Below, in pieces: positions 15,199 through 23,811 of a DNA stretch of 64,000 bases. This DNA is from Gemmatimonadota bacterium (GTDB taxonomy: Bacteria > Gemmatimonadota > Gemmatimonadetes > Gemmatimonadales > Gemmatimonadaceae), in NCBI GenBank assembly GCA_016714015.1, contig JADJNZ010000004.1, positions 372,001 to 436,000 of the forward strand, written 5' to 3'. The position numbers and the translations under genes are program-made. Position 1 is the stretch's first letter. The number at the start of each line of letters is the position of its first letter. The notes under the pieces are model-generated. The model did not search any database. It was not told the origin of the DNA and was given only the letters and a program-made list of their open reading frames with translations.

Positions 15199-16409
15199 GT
15201 GCCGCCCGCGGATGGGAAGCGTGCCTTGCGAGCGCAATGATCGCACTGGGCGCATGTCGCTCGCCCGAGTCGAGGCCGAGCGAGGTCGTTTCCATCGACA
15301 GCAGCGGAGTACGGATCACGAGCGTGCCCGGTGCCAGCGCGGCCGGCGCTTCCGAATGGAGCACCGGGACCGTCCCGAGGGTGCGAATCGGCGCGCCAGT
15401 CGACGGAGGTCCATCGCAGTACTTCAGGATCTCGGGCGTCCGCGTGCTCTCGGCGGATCGGATCATGTTCTCGACCGACGCGAGCAAGCAGCTCTTCGTG
15501 GTCGACACCCAAGGGACCACGATCGAGGTGCGCGGGCGGCCGGGTCGTGGCCCGTTCGAGTTCCAACACCTGCAGATGTTGAAGTCAACCGACACCAGCA
15601 TGGTCGCGCTATTCGACGCCCTGCTGAGGCAGGTCACCGTAGTGCCGACGACCCAGTTCGAGCCGACCGTGATGTCGCTTGCGGCCCTCGGACTCGGGTC
15701 GCTCATCCCGATCGTGCGCTTCACCGATGGCCAGCTTCTCGTTCGTCGGCCGGGTCCACTCCCGGCACCGGTCGAACGAGGTGTGGTCGCCGGTGTCGAT
15801 TCGCTCGTGCGAGTCGACGCGAGCGGCATGATCGTCGCTGCGTTCGGGGGACATCCGGCGGACGAGCGCGTGCTTCGCCTCAATGCGAGCGGTGGCCTCA
15901 CCGGCGGGCGACCACCCTATGGCCGCAAGCTACTGGTCGATGGCCACGACTCAGTCGTCGTGGTCGTGGCGAGCGGCGCTCGCGAGTTGCGGCTCTATGA
16001 ACCCCACGGCGGATTGACGAGCATCGTTCGCGTGGACCGACCGTTAAGACCTGTCGCCGCCGCCACCCGTCGCGCATACCGCGAGCGCGTCCTCCGCGAT
16101 GTCCGCGACGACTACGGCATCCGTGAATGGACCATGCTGTCCAACGACGACGTCTTCCCGGCCGAACTCCCCGCCTTCGACCTGCTCCTCGTGGACCGTG
16201 AGGGCGCGATCTGGGTGCGCGAGACCGTCACGCTCGCCGACACGGTCGCGGAATGGACCGTGTTCGACAGGGCGGGGTCACCGGTCGGGCGCGCGCGGCT
16301 TCCTGCGGGGTTCACACCGTTCGATATCACCCGCGATCGGATCGCCGGCGTCTGGCTCGACTCGCTCGGCGGCGAACAGGTGCAGGTCTGGGCGCTCACG
16401 CGTCGGTGA
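15195..16409 (+). CDS. Six-bladed beta-propeller lipoprotein
   Basis: The 404-residue product carries a lipoprotein signal (ASAMIALGAC, lipid Cys at 21). Repeating strand motifs then fit a six-bladed propeller: VRVLSADRIMFSTDASKQLFVVD, with GRPGRGPFEFQHL as the typical blade-closing segment, and near the end LLVDREGAIWVRE and DITRDRIAGVW. Such proteins are abundant surface or periplasmic proteins of unknown ligand in Gemmatimonadota and Bacteroidota. Its start overlaps the DsbA-like gene by four bases, so the two are translated together and probably serve the Cys-rich peptide. A small hairpin, GCTCAC/GTGAGC, overlaps the stop codon. Confidence 0.75.
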   Translation: MSAARGWEACLASAMIALGACRSPESRPSEVVSIDSSGVRITSVPGASAAGASEWSTGTVPRVRIGAPVDGGPSQYFRISGVRVLSADRIMFSTDASKQLFVVDTQGTTIEVRGRPGRGPFEFQHLQMLKSTDTSMVALFDALLRQVTVVPTTQFEPTVMSLAALGLGSLIPIVRFTDGQLLVRRPGPLPAPVERGVVAGVDSLVRVDASGMIVAAFGGHPADERVLRLNASGGLTGGRPPYGRKLLVDGHDSVVVVVASGARELRLYEPHGGLTSIVRVDRPLRPVAAATRRAYRERVLRDVRDDYGIREWTMLSNDDVFPAELPAFDLLLVDREGAIWVRETVTLADTVAEWTVFDRAGSPVGRARLPAGFTPFDITRDRIAGVWLDSLGGEQVQVWALTRR

Positions 16410-16422
16410 GCACCCTGCAGAA

Positions 16423-18756
16423 CTAGTCGGCGACCTTCGGCAGCTGACGGAGACGAGCGCCGCCCGCCGCCGCCACCGCATTCGCGAACGCCGGCCCCAC
16501 CGGCGGCACCCCAGGCTCTCCCACGCCGCCGATCGGCCCACCCGACTCCACGAGATGCACCCGGATCTCCCTGGGCGCCCCCGACATCCGCACCACCCGA
16601 TAGTCATTGAAGTTCGCCTGCACCGCGCGCCCCCTCGCGAACGTCAGCTCCGATGTCATCGTGTTCGAGAGCGCCATGATCACCGCCCCCTCGCACTGAC
16701 TCCGCACCCGCTCCGGGTGCGCGGCGAAGCCGCAGTCCATCGCGATGTCCACGTGCGGCACCGAGACCGATCCGTCGGCTGCGACCTTCACGCGCACGAC
16801 GGCGGCGACATACGTCAGGAACGACCGATGCATCGCCACGCCGCGCCCTTCGCCGCGGGGCAGGGGCGTGCCCCAGCCCGACTCGGCCGCCACGCGCTCG
16901 AGCACCCCGCGATATCGCTTGGTGTCGTTCGGATGGTCCTCCCACTTCGCGCCGTAGTTCTCCACCGCCTTCACGGCGCCGGTGGCGGTCATGTCGATCA
17001 CACGGTCGCCGCCGAGCGACTCGAGGAGGAACTGCACCGTGTCCTTCCCGGCCGCGTGCGCGAGTTCGTCCATGAAGCAGCCGATCGCGAAGGCCTGCGG
17101 GATGTTGCTCACCGACCGGTACCAGCCGATGCGCACGTGCGCCGGGGCCTTGCAGCTCTCGGCGCGCACGTTGGGGATCGCGTACGGCAGGTCGAGCACG
17201 CCGAGGGCGAGCTCGCCATCGGAGTGGTACTCGTCGTTCGGCGCGAAGGTGGAGCCGATGGGCGGTGACGCGACGCGATGGAGCATGCCGACGATCTTGC
17301 CGCGTGCATCGAGCCCGGCCTCCATGCGCTGCATGCTCACGGTGTGCGGGTAGCCGTTCTGCAGATCGTCCTCGCGCGTCCACACGACCTTCACGGGCTT
17401 GCTCGTCGCCTTCGACAGGAACGCCGCCTCGGCGATGAAGTCGGGCTTCGACTTCCGGCCGAATGCGCCGCCGAGCAGCGTCACGTTGATCGTCACCTGC
17501 TTCTTGTCGATGCCGAGCGTCTCGGCGACGGTCGACTGCGCGCTCTGCGGGTCCTGCGTGCACGCCCACGCCTCGCACTTGCCGTCCACGACGTGCGCGA
17601 GCGCGGCGGGCGGCTCCATCGGCGCCTGCGCGAGGTGGGGCACGTAATACTCGGCGGTCACCTTCCGCGCCGCGCCGGCGATCGCCTTGGCGGCGTCGCC
17701 GAGGTCGCGCACGACCTTGCCGGGCGCACGCACGGACGCCTCGAGTTCCTTGCGGTACTCCGCGGAGTCGTGCGAATCGTTGGGGCTCGCGGTCCACTCG
17801 ATCGCGAGTTTCTTGCGTCCCTCGATGGCGGCCCAGGTGCTCGTCGCGATGACGGCGACGCCGCCGAGCGGCTTGTACGCGGCGGGGATGTCGGCGCAGG
17901 GGATCTCGATCACCTGCTCGACGCCCTTCACGGCGAGGGCGGCGGCGCCGTCGAACTTCGCGACCTTCGCGCCGTACACGGGCGGACGCTGGATCACGGC
18001 GATGCGCATCCCCGGCATGCTGAGGTCCTGCGCGTACACGGCCCTGCCGGTGATCATCGCCTGGAGGTCGAGCGAGGCGACGGTCTTGCCGATGAAGCGG
18101 TACTGCGCGGGGTTCTTGAGCGGGACGTCCGTGGGGAGGGGGAGCTTGGCCGCGCGCGCGACGAGCGCGCCATAGGGCAGGCGGCGCTCGGTCGCGGGGT
18201 GCAGCACCTCGCCGTTGGTGCCCTTCACCTCGCTCACGTCCACGCCCCACTCGGCGGCCGCGGCGGTCTCGAGCATGCGGCGCGCGGCGGCGCCGGCCTT
18301 CCGGAAGTTCATCCACGCGCCGTCGCGCACGCTCGTGGAACCGTCGGTGTTCTGGTTGCCGTACTTCTCGTCGCCGATCGCCTGCTCGAGCTTCACGCGC
18401 GACCAGTCGGCCTCGAGCTCGTCGGCGGCGGCCATCGCGAGCGCGGTGCGCACGCCCTGGCCCATCTCGGAGCGGTGGACGATGAACGTGACGGTCCCGT
18501 CCTCGCTGATGCGGAGGTAGACCGAGGGTTCGAAGTCGGGCGCGCCGCCGAGCTCGCCGAGGCAGCTGATGCTCGAGGCGGAGAGGGCGATGACGAAGCC
18601 GCTCGCGGCCATGCGCGCCAGGAAGTCGCGACGGTCGAGCGTGGAGGGCGCGCGGTCGTCGGCGTGGCGCTCGGTGGTGCTGTTGGTGCTGCTCTCGTTG
18701 GTGGCCTTGGCGGCGCGCTTGGCGCCGCGCAGCCAGGGATGTGAAGGCTGTGTCAT
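16423..18756 (-). CDS. iorB: Molybdenum hydroxylase large subunit (isoquinoline 1-oxidoreductase beta-like)
   Basis: The 777-residue protein belongs to the xanthine oxidase family and binds molybdopterin; it hydroxylates N-heterocycles or oxidises aldehydes using water as oxygen source. A twin-arginine signal (R42-R43-D-F-L) precedes a hydrophobic stretch, so the holoenzyme is exported folded. Conserved family segments include HRSEMGQGVRTALAM, VTLLGGAFGRK and the C-terminal GGPIGGVGEPGVPPVGPA. The ATG at 18756 is chosen because it lies one base after the iorA stop. Substrate cannot be fixed; aldehyde dehydrogenase-type members have the same layout. Its 3' end is partly duplicated at 13663-13940. 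Confidence 0.9.
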   Translation of the reverse strand: MTQPSHPWLRGAKRAAKATNESSTNSTTERHADDRAPSTLDRRDFLARMAASGFVIALSASSISCLGELGGAPDFEPSVYLRISEDGTVTFIVHRSEMGQGVRTALAMAAADELEADWSRVKLEQAIGDEKYGNQNTDGSTSVRDGAWMNFRKAGAAARRMLETAAAAEWGVDVSEVKGTNGEVLHPATERRLPYGALVARAAKLPLPTDVPLKNPAQYRFIGKTVASLDLQAMITGRAVYAQDLSMPGMRIAVIQRPPVYGAKVAKFDGAAALAVKGVEQVIEIPCADIPAAYKPLGGVAVIATSTWAAIEGRKKLAIEWTASPNDSHDSAEYRKELEASVRAPGKVVRDLGDAAKAIAGAARKVTAEYYVPHLAQAPMEPPAALAHVVDGKCEAWACTQDPQSAQSTVAETLGIDKKQVTINVTLLGGAFGRKSKPDFIAEAAFLSKATSKPVKVVWTREDDLQNGYPHTVSMQRMEAGLDARGKIVGMLHRVASPPIGSTFAPNDEYHSDGELALGVLDLPYAIPNVRAESCKAPAHVRIGWYRSVSNIPQAFAIGCFMDELAHAAGKDTVQFLLESLGGDRVIDMTATGAVKAVENYGAKWEDHPNDTKRYRGVLERVAAESGWGTPLPRGEGRGVAMHRSFLTYVAAVVRVKVAADGSVSVPHVDIAMDCGFAAHPERVRSQCEGAVIMALSNTMTSELTFARGRAVQANFNDYRVVRMSGAPREIRVHLVESGGPIGGVGEPGVPPVGPAFANAVAAAGGARLRQLPKVAD

Positions 18757-18757
18757 C

Positions 18758-19228
18758 TCAGCGGCCCTCGACGGCAACGGGGAGTCCGGCGGCGGCGCGG
18801 ATCGCGGCGCGGATGCGCGGATAGGTGCCGCAGCGGCAGATGATGCCGGTCATCGCGTCGTCGATGTCCTGCTCGGTCGGGCTCGGCTTGGCCTTGAGCA
18901 GCGCGGCGGCGGCCATGATCTGTCCCGACTGGCAGTAGCCGCACTGCGGGACGTTCGCCTCGGCCCATGCCTTCTGCACGGGGTGATCGCCGGCGTCGCC
19001 GCCGAGTCCTTCGATGGTGACGACGCTCTTGCCCTCCAGCCCGGCCATGGCGGTCACGCAGCTGGTCACCGGCGCGCCGTCGACGTGCACGGTGCACGCA
19101 CCGCAAGCGGCGATGCCGCACGCGAACTTGGTGCCGGTGAGGGCGAGGTCGTCGCGGAGGAACCAGAGGAGCGGTTGGGCGGGATCGCCGGAGTACTCGC
19201 GGGATTCGCCGTTCACGGTGAGGCGCAT
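18758..19228 (-). CDS. iorA: Molybdenum hydroxylase [2Fe-2S] subunit (IorA-like)
   Basis: The 156-residue small subunit binds two [2Fe-2S] clusters that carry electrons from the molybdenum site of the IorB-like partner to an acceptor, often a cytochrome. The plant-ferredoxin cluster motif is FACGIAACGACTVHVDG with a further Cys in TSCVTAMAG. The second cluster motifs are QCGYCQSGQI and ICRCGTYPRI. The ATG at 19228 starts MRLTVNGES, the usual beginning. No signal is present; export would be by hitch-hiking on the Tat signal of IorB. No FAD subunit is encoded next to it. The gene starts 77 bases from the tandem-repeat block. Confidence 0.92.
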   Translation of the reverse strand: MRLTVNGESREYSGDPAQPLLWFLRDDLALTGTKFACGIAACGACTVHVDGAPVTSCVTAMAGLEGKSVVTIEGLGGDAGDHPVQKAWAEANVPQCGYCQSGQIMAAAALLKAKPSPTEQDIDDAMTGIICRCGTYPRIRAAIRAAAGLPVAVEGR

Positions 19229-19304
19229 GCGAGAAGATGCGGCGCGGCGCGTGTCGGCGCATCCCCCGCGGAGGTTCGGTGGGGCGGAGTCCCGGGAAGG
19301 TGGG

Positions 19305-19745
19305 TCGCAGGCACGGTCGCGTTCCACGCAAGCGCGGTCACGTCAGACGCAGGCGCGGGCGCGCGTGACGCAGGCGCGGGCGCGCGTGACGCAAGCGCGG
19401 GAACGCGTGACGCAAGCGCGGGAACGCGTGACGCAAGCGCGGGAACGCGTGACGCAAGCGCGGGAACGCGTGACGCAAGCGCGGGAACGCGTGACGCAAT
19501 GGCGGGAACGCGTGACGGACTCGCGGGCGCGCGTGACGGAATCGCGGGCGCGTGTGACGCAATCGCGGGCGCGCGTGTCGGAATCACGGGCGCGCGTGTC
19601 GGAATCGCGGGCGCGCGTGTCGGAATCGCGGGCGCGTGAGACGCAACCGCGGGCGCGTGAGACGCAAGCGCGGGCGCGTGAGACGCAATCGCGGGCGCGC
19701 GAGACGCAATCGCGGGAACGTCCGTCGGAGTCGCGGGAACGACCC
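19305..19745. repeat. 21-bp tandem repeat array, about 21 units
   Basis: The unit GACGCAAGCGCGGGAACGCGT (here given in parts GACGCAAGCG and CGGGAACGCGT) repeats head to tail. A core of five nearly identical copies lies at about 19389-19493; divergent copies on both sides replace GGAA by GGCG or GACGCAA by GTCGGAA. Because 21 is a multiple of three, several frames stay open and mimic heptad or Pro/Ala-rich proteins, but none has a start signal or a family match, so I treat it as non-coding. It occupies the 5' side of iorA. Confidence 0.9.
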
Positions 19746-19926
19746 GGAGTTCGATGGATCCGCCCCATCCAGACGCGGGAAGCTCGGCGGAAGGATCGGG
19801 ACGGCCCGGGGCAGCCCGGGGGTACCTCCTGCAGACCCGGGAGAGCGCCCGAAATCGCCAAACGACGGGCGTCCGGGGGCGAGCGCACCACCGTCCGGGC
19901 GCGCCGTCACAAGCGACCCCCTGGAA

Positions 19927-19941
19927 CATCACAACGTGATG
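19927..19941. promoter_or_regulatory. Perfect inverted repeat CATCAC-N3-GTGATG before the cytochrome operon
   Basis: The site CATCACAACGTGATG lies 78 bases before the cytochrome b start. A TATTCC hexamer at 19980 is 46 bases from the centre. The same TCAC-N3-GTGA core occurs before both CZB genes. The leader from 19985 to 20040 is locally AT-richer and contains an imperfect repeat, AAGGGGAATCCCG against CGAGATTCCCT, that overlaps the start codon and could fold in the mRNA. Confidence 0.55.
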
Positions 19942-20018
19942 CCGCCACTCACGTTAGGACCCCTCGCTCGTCATGAGAGTATTCCGTAAGGGGAATCCCG
20001 ATTTCACGAGTCCTATGG

Positions 20019-20987
20019 ATGTCCGAGATTCCCTCAGGGTTACTTACAGGCAAAACTACTTCACCTGCAATCTTTCCACTGGTGACCGCAGCGGCTCCCC
20101 CGAAGGCACCCACGGAACGGCCTCCGCGTATCGCGAGCCGGCTCTGGGTGCTCTTCCTATTTAGTACCGCGGCACTCGTCGCGGTCGTGGGCGTCGGCAT
20201 GGGGGTGGACTACTACACGCTCCCCCTCTCGGAGCGCCCCTTCTCCGACTTCTATGATGACCTGCGCCCGGCCGGCCGGCTGGGCCTGCGCTACGGCATC
20301 ATCGGGTTCGGGCTCATCACGGCAGGGGTCTTCCTCTATACGGCCCGCAAGCGGATCAAGGCGCTCGCGCGACTGGGGAAGCTGAAGTTCTGGCTCGAGT
20401 TCCACATCTTCCTCTGCACGGTCGGGCCGTTCCTCGTCACGCTGCACACGAGCTTCAAGGTGGGCGGGCTCGTCTCCATCGCCTTCTGGTCGATGGCGAT
20501 CGTCGCGCTCTCGGGGATCTTCGGGCGCTACGTCTACGTGCGCATCCCGAAGACGATGCAGGGGAGCTTCGCGGACCTCGCGGCGATCCGGGTGCAGCGC
20601 GCCGAGCTGCTCGATGAACTCGCGGCGGACCTGGGACCGCGCGCGGGACAGGTGGAGAAGCTCATCACCGCGCCCCCGACGAAGCCCAACGAGGGGCTCT
20701 TCGCGTCGATCTGGTCGGCCTTCATGTTCGACCTCACGCACGGCCGCACGGTCCGCCAGGTGAAGCAGGTGCTCGCCAAGGCGCCGCTCACGGCGCAGCA
20801 GCGCGCGCGCGCGTTGCGGCTGGTCGAGCGGCAGCTCACGGTCGAGCACCAGATGGCGCACCTGATGCCGTTCCAGAAGCTCTTCCGCTACTGGCACATC
20901 CTCCACCTCCCGCTGGCGATCGCGATGTTCGTGATCGTCGCGGTGCACGTCACGGTGGCGACGCTCTTCGGGTTCGGGTTCACCTGA
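20019..20987 (+). CDS. Di-haem cytochrome b-type membrane protein
   Basis: The 322-residue product has five predicted membrane spans (about 43-63, 88-108, 127-147, 149-172, 293-318). Two spans each carry histidines exactly 14 apart: H129/H143 in EFHIFLCTVGPFLVTLH and H296/H310 in LHLPLAIAMFVIVAVH. That H-x13-H pattern on two helices is the classic ligand set for two stacked b haems. A large loop of about 120 residues lies between spans 4 and 5. It probably oxidises or reduces quinol and passes electrons to the multihaem cytochromes encoded next; the downstream gene overlaps its stop by one base. The exact family name is not certain. Confidence 0.82.
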   Translation: MSEIPSGLLTGKTTSPAIFPLVTAAAPPKAPTERPPRIASRLWVLFLFSTAALVAVVGVGMGVDYYTLPLSERPFSDFYDDLRPAGRLGLRYGIIGFGLITAGVFLYTARKRIKALARLGKLKFWLEFHIFLCTVGPFLVTLHTSFKVGGLVSIAFWSMAIVALSGIFGRYVYVRIPKTMQGSFADLAAIRVQRAELLDELAADLGPRAGQVEKLITAPPTKPNEGLFASIWSAFMFDLTHGRTVRQVKQVLAKAPLTAQQRARALRLVERQLTVEHQMAHLMPFQKLFRYWHILHLPLAIAMFVIVAVHVTVATLFGFGFT

Positions 20988-22513
20988 TGCGGCGCGCGCG
21001 GCGACGCCTGCGGCTCCTCGGGACCTGGCTCGGCCTGGTCCTCGGGGCGGTGGCGTCGCTCGCCCTGCCGCGCGCGGCGGAGGCCCAACTGCTCTCGCCG
21101 GGCAAGCTCGCGCAGGCGCACGCGTCGCTCGAGGGGATGAGCAACTGCACGCAGTGCCACGAGCTGGGGAAGCCGGGCATCTCCAATGCGAAGTGCCTGC
21201 AGTGCCACGAGACGCTGCGCGCGCGGGTGCAGGCGCGCGAGGGTCTGCACGCCACCTACGGCAACCGCAGCTGCGCCTCGTGCCACAAGGACCACTTCGG
21301 CACCGACTTCCAGCTGGTGCGCTTCGACACGGCGACCTTCGACCACAAGAAGGCGGGCTTCGAGCTGCGGCTCGCGCACCGCGAGGAAGGGTGCCGCAGC
21401 TGCCACAAGCCGGAGCTCGTGGTGAACGCGGCGGTGCGCGCCTACGCGACGCGGCACCGCGTGCTCGGCCGCACCTACCTCGGGCTGGGCACGGGGTGCA
21501 TGGACTGTCACAAGACCGACAACGTCCACGGCACGCAGTTCGGCCAGCGCACCTGCACCGCCTGCCATGACGAGGCGACGTGGGAGAAGGCGCCGCGCTT
21601 CGACCACGACTCGTCGGAGTACGTGCTCACGGGGAAGCATCGCACGGTGGAGTGCGCGGACTGCCACAAGCCGATGACGGTGCCGGGGATCGCCGAGCCG
21701 GTGACGCGCTACAACGGGGTGCGGTCCCAGACCTGCACCACCTGCCACGCGGACTACCACAAGGGCGCGATGCCGCAGCGCTGCGAGCAGTGCCACAGCA
21801 CCGACGGCTGGCGCGCGCTCAAGAACCGTTCGGGGTTCGAGTCGGGGTTCGACCACAACGCGCGGACGGACTTCGACCTGGTGGGCGCGCACGCGCCGCT
21901 CGCCTGCGCGACCTGTCATGACCCGCGTCAGCGCGCGACGGCGACGATCAAGATGACCTGGGCGCCGGCGCAGCTGCGCGCGATGTACCCCGCGCCCAAC
22001 GCGACGAGCTGCGCCTCCTGCCATGTGGATGCGCACGACGGCACCTTCGCGCGGTCGCCGGGCGGCGCCAACTGCGCCAACTGCCACAACGAGACGCGGT
22101 GGCTGCCGAGCGTGTACGACCTGGCGCGGCACAACAAGGAGACGTACGAGCTGACCGGCGCGCATGTCGCCGTGGCCTGCGTGCAGTGCCATCAGCCGGT
22201 GCGCCCGGGCGGCCCGCCGCAGTTCAAGCTGCCGTCGCGCGACTGCGCCTCGTGCCACAAGACGGTCGATCCGCACGCGGGGCAGTTCGGCACGCGCGCC
22301 TGCACCGAATGCCACGTGACGGAGACGTTCAAGGTCGCGCAGTTCGATCACGCGAAGACCCGTTACCCGCTGGATGCGGCGCATCGCAACGTCGCCTGCG
22401 CCAAGTGTCACACGGTGACGACCGGCCTCAACGGCGCGGCCGTCACGAAGTACCGTCCGCTCGAGACAACCTGTCGCGCCTGTCATGGCGCGACGACGCC
22501 GAGGCGTCCATGA
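20987..22513 (+). CDS. Periplasmic multihaem cytochrome c with 17 CxxCH motifs
   Basis: The 508-residue protein has a Sec signal (WLGLVLGAVASLALPRAAEA) and 17 CxxCH haem-binding motifs by my count, from NCTQCH near residue 54 to TCRACH near the end. A module recurs: FDH, seven or eight residues, a hydrophobic strand ending in GxH, five residues, then CxxCH (for example FDHNARTDFDLVGAH). The extra histidines are good distal ligands, so most haems are likely bis-His. This style matches c7/nanowire-type cytochromes that act as electron wires. Start ATG overlaps the cytochrome b stop (TGATG). No lipobox, so it should be soluble periplasmic or bound to the barrel. Confidence 0.92.
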   Translation: MRRARRRLRLLGTWLGLVLGAVASLALPRAAEAQLLSPGKLAQAHASLEGMSNCTQCHELGKPGISNAKCLQCHETLRARVQAREGLHATYGNRSCASCHKDHFGTDFQLVRFDTATFDHKKAGFELRLAHREEGCRSCHKPELVVNAAVRAYATRHRVLGRTYLGLGTGCMDCHKTDNVHGTQFGQRTCTACHDEATWEKAPRFDHDSSEYVLTGKHRTVECADCHKPMTVPGIAEPVTRYNGVRSQTCTTCHADYHKGAMPQRCEQCHSTDGWRALKNRSGFESGFDHNARTDFDLVGAHAPLACATCHDPRQRATATIKMTWAPAQLRAMYPAPNATSCASCHVDAHDGTFARSPGGANCANCHNETRWLPSVYDLARHNKETYELTGAHVAVACVQCHQPVRPGGPPQFKLPSRDCASCHKTVDPHAGQFGTRACTECHVTETFKVAQFDHAKTRYPLDAAHRNVACAKCHTVTTGLNGAAVTKYRPLETTCRACHGATTPRRP

Positions 22514-23811
22514 GCACGATCAGGGTGGCGATGCTGGTGGCGGCGCTCGCGCTGCCGTTCCGCGCGGGGCAGGGGCAGCAGACGCCCATGCCCACCAATC
22601 CGCATGGGCCGCTCAAGGCCGGGGCCGACTGCTCGGATTGTCATACCGGCAGTGATTGGAAGACGCTCCGCCGCGACCCGAAGTTCGACCATTCGCGCGA
22701 GACGCGTTTCTCGCTCACCGGCGCGCACGCGACCGTGACCTGCGCGAGCTGCCACCTCGACCTGCGCTTCGACGAGCCGAAGGTGGAGGCCTCGCAGTGC
22801 GCGAGCTGCCACGCCGACGTGCATCGCGGCAACCTCGGCCAGAACTGCACGAGCTGCCACAACACGAACGACTTCCGCGACGTCGAGTCGCTCTCGCTCC
22901 ACCAGAAGACCGCCTTCCCGCTCACCGGTGCGCACGTCACCACGCCCTGCGAGGCGTGCCACAAGACCGAGCGCGCGGGCGTCTTCGCCGCGGTGCCGCG
23001 CGACTGCGTGGCCTGCCACCAGGCGGCGCTCGACCAGGCGTCGGCGTCGGGCGTGGATCACGGCGGCTTCCCGCGCGACTGCACGCAGTGCCACGTGACG
23101 CTCTCGTGGTCGGGCGGCGCGAGCTTCGACCATGTGACGGTGTCGGGCGGGTACGTGCTCGAGGGCGCGCATGCGGTGCAACGCTGCGCGGCCTGCCACA
23201 CCACGCCCGGCTTCGCGCTGACCTTCTCGCCGCCGCCGGCGACCAACCAGGACTGCGTCGCCTGCCACCAGGACGAGTACGCGCGCGAGCACGCGGGGGG
23301 CGGCTTCTCGACGACCTGCGCGGACTGCCACAACGTGAACAGCTGGGGCGGCGCCACGTTCGATCACGTGGCGGTCGCCGGCGGCTTCGCGCTCCAGGGT
23401 GTCCATGCGAGCAAGCCCTGCTCGGCGTGCCACATCCAGCCGAGCAACGCGCTCAAGTTCGCGCCGGCGCCGGCGGGGAACAGCGACTGCGTCTCGTGCC
23501 ATCTCCCCGACTGGCAACGCGAGCATGCCGCGCAGCAGTTCCCGCAGACCTGCACGAGCTGCCACACGCAGAACAACTGGAGCTCGACGTTCAATCACGC
23601 GAACGAGTTCCCGATCAACTCGGGCGCGCACCGCGGGCAGTGGGCGAGCTGCGCCACCTGCCACACGACCCCGGGCGACTACAAGGCGTTCACCTGCCTG
23701 ACGTGCCACGAGCACAATCAGACGAGCATGAACGCGAAGCACTCGGGGCGGTCGGGGTACTCGTACGACAGCGCGCGCTGCTACTCGTGCCACACGAACG
23801 GCCGCGCGTGA
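22510..23811 (+). CDS. Periplasmic multihaem cytochrome c with 16 CxxCH motifs
   Basis: The 433-residue protein has a short Sec signal (MLVAALALPFRAGQGQ) and 16 CxxCH motifs by my count, ending in RCYSCHTNGRA. Two successive units of about 75 residues, from SFDHVTVSGG and from TFDHVAVAGG, each hold three haems in the order GxH-x5-CxxCH, DCVxCH, TCxxCH, showing recent internal duplication of a triheme block. The start overlaps the 17-haem cytochrome stop by four bases (ATGA), and the barrel gene follows with a one-base overlap. It probably forms the second half of a periplasm-spanning or barrel-inserted electron wire. Confidence 0.92.
   Translation: MSTIRVAMLVAALALPFRAGQGQQTPMPTNPHGPLKAGADCSDCHTGSDWKTLRRDPKFDHSRETRFSLTGAHATVTCASCHLDLRFDEPKVEASQCASCHADVHRGNLGQNCTSCHNTNDFRDVESLSLHQKTAFPLTGAHVTTPCEACHKTERAGVFAAVPRDCVACHQAALDQASASGVDHGGFPRDCTQCHVTLSWSGGASFDHVTVSGGYVLEGAHAVQRCAACHTTPGFALTFSPPPATNQDCVACHQDEYAREHAGGGFSTTCADCHNVNSWGGATFDHVAVAGGFALQGVHASKPCSACHIQPSNALKFAPAPAGNSDCVSCHLPDWQREHAAQQFPQTCTSCHTQNNWSSTFNHANEFPINSGAHRGQWASCATCHTTPGDYKAFTCLTCHEHNQTSMNAKHSGRSGYSYDSARCYSCHTNGRA

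Noticed and set aside
19305..19745. CRISPR array
   Set aside because: Units are contiguous with no unique spacers and only 21 bases long; no cas genes are in the window.
19014..19976. Long open frames across the 21-bp repeats that would encode heptad (VTQARER) or Pro/Ala repeat proteins on either strand
   Set aside because: A 21-base unit without stop codons opens several frames at once. None has a ribosome site or family match, and they overlap iorA.
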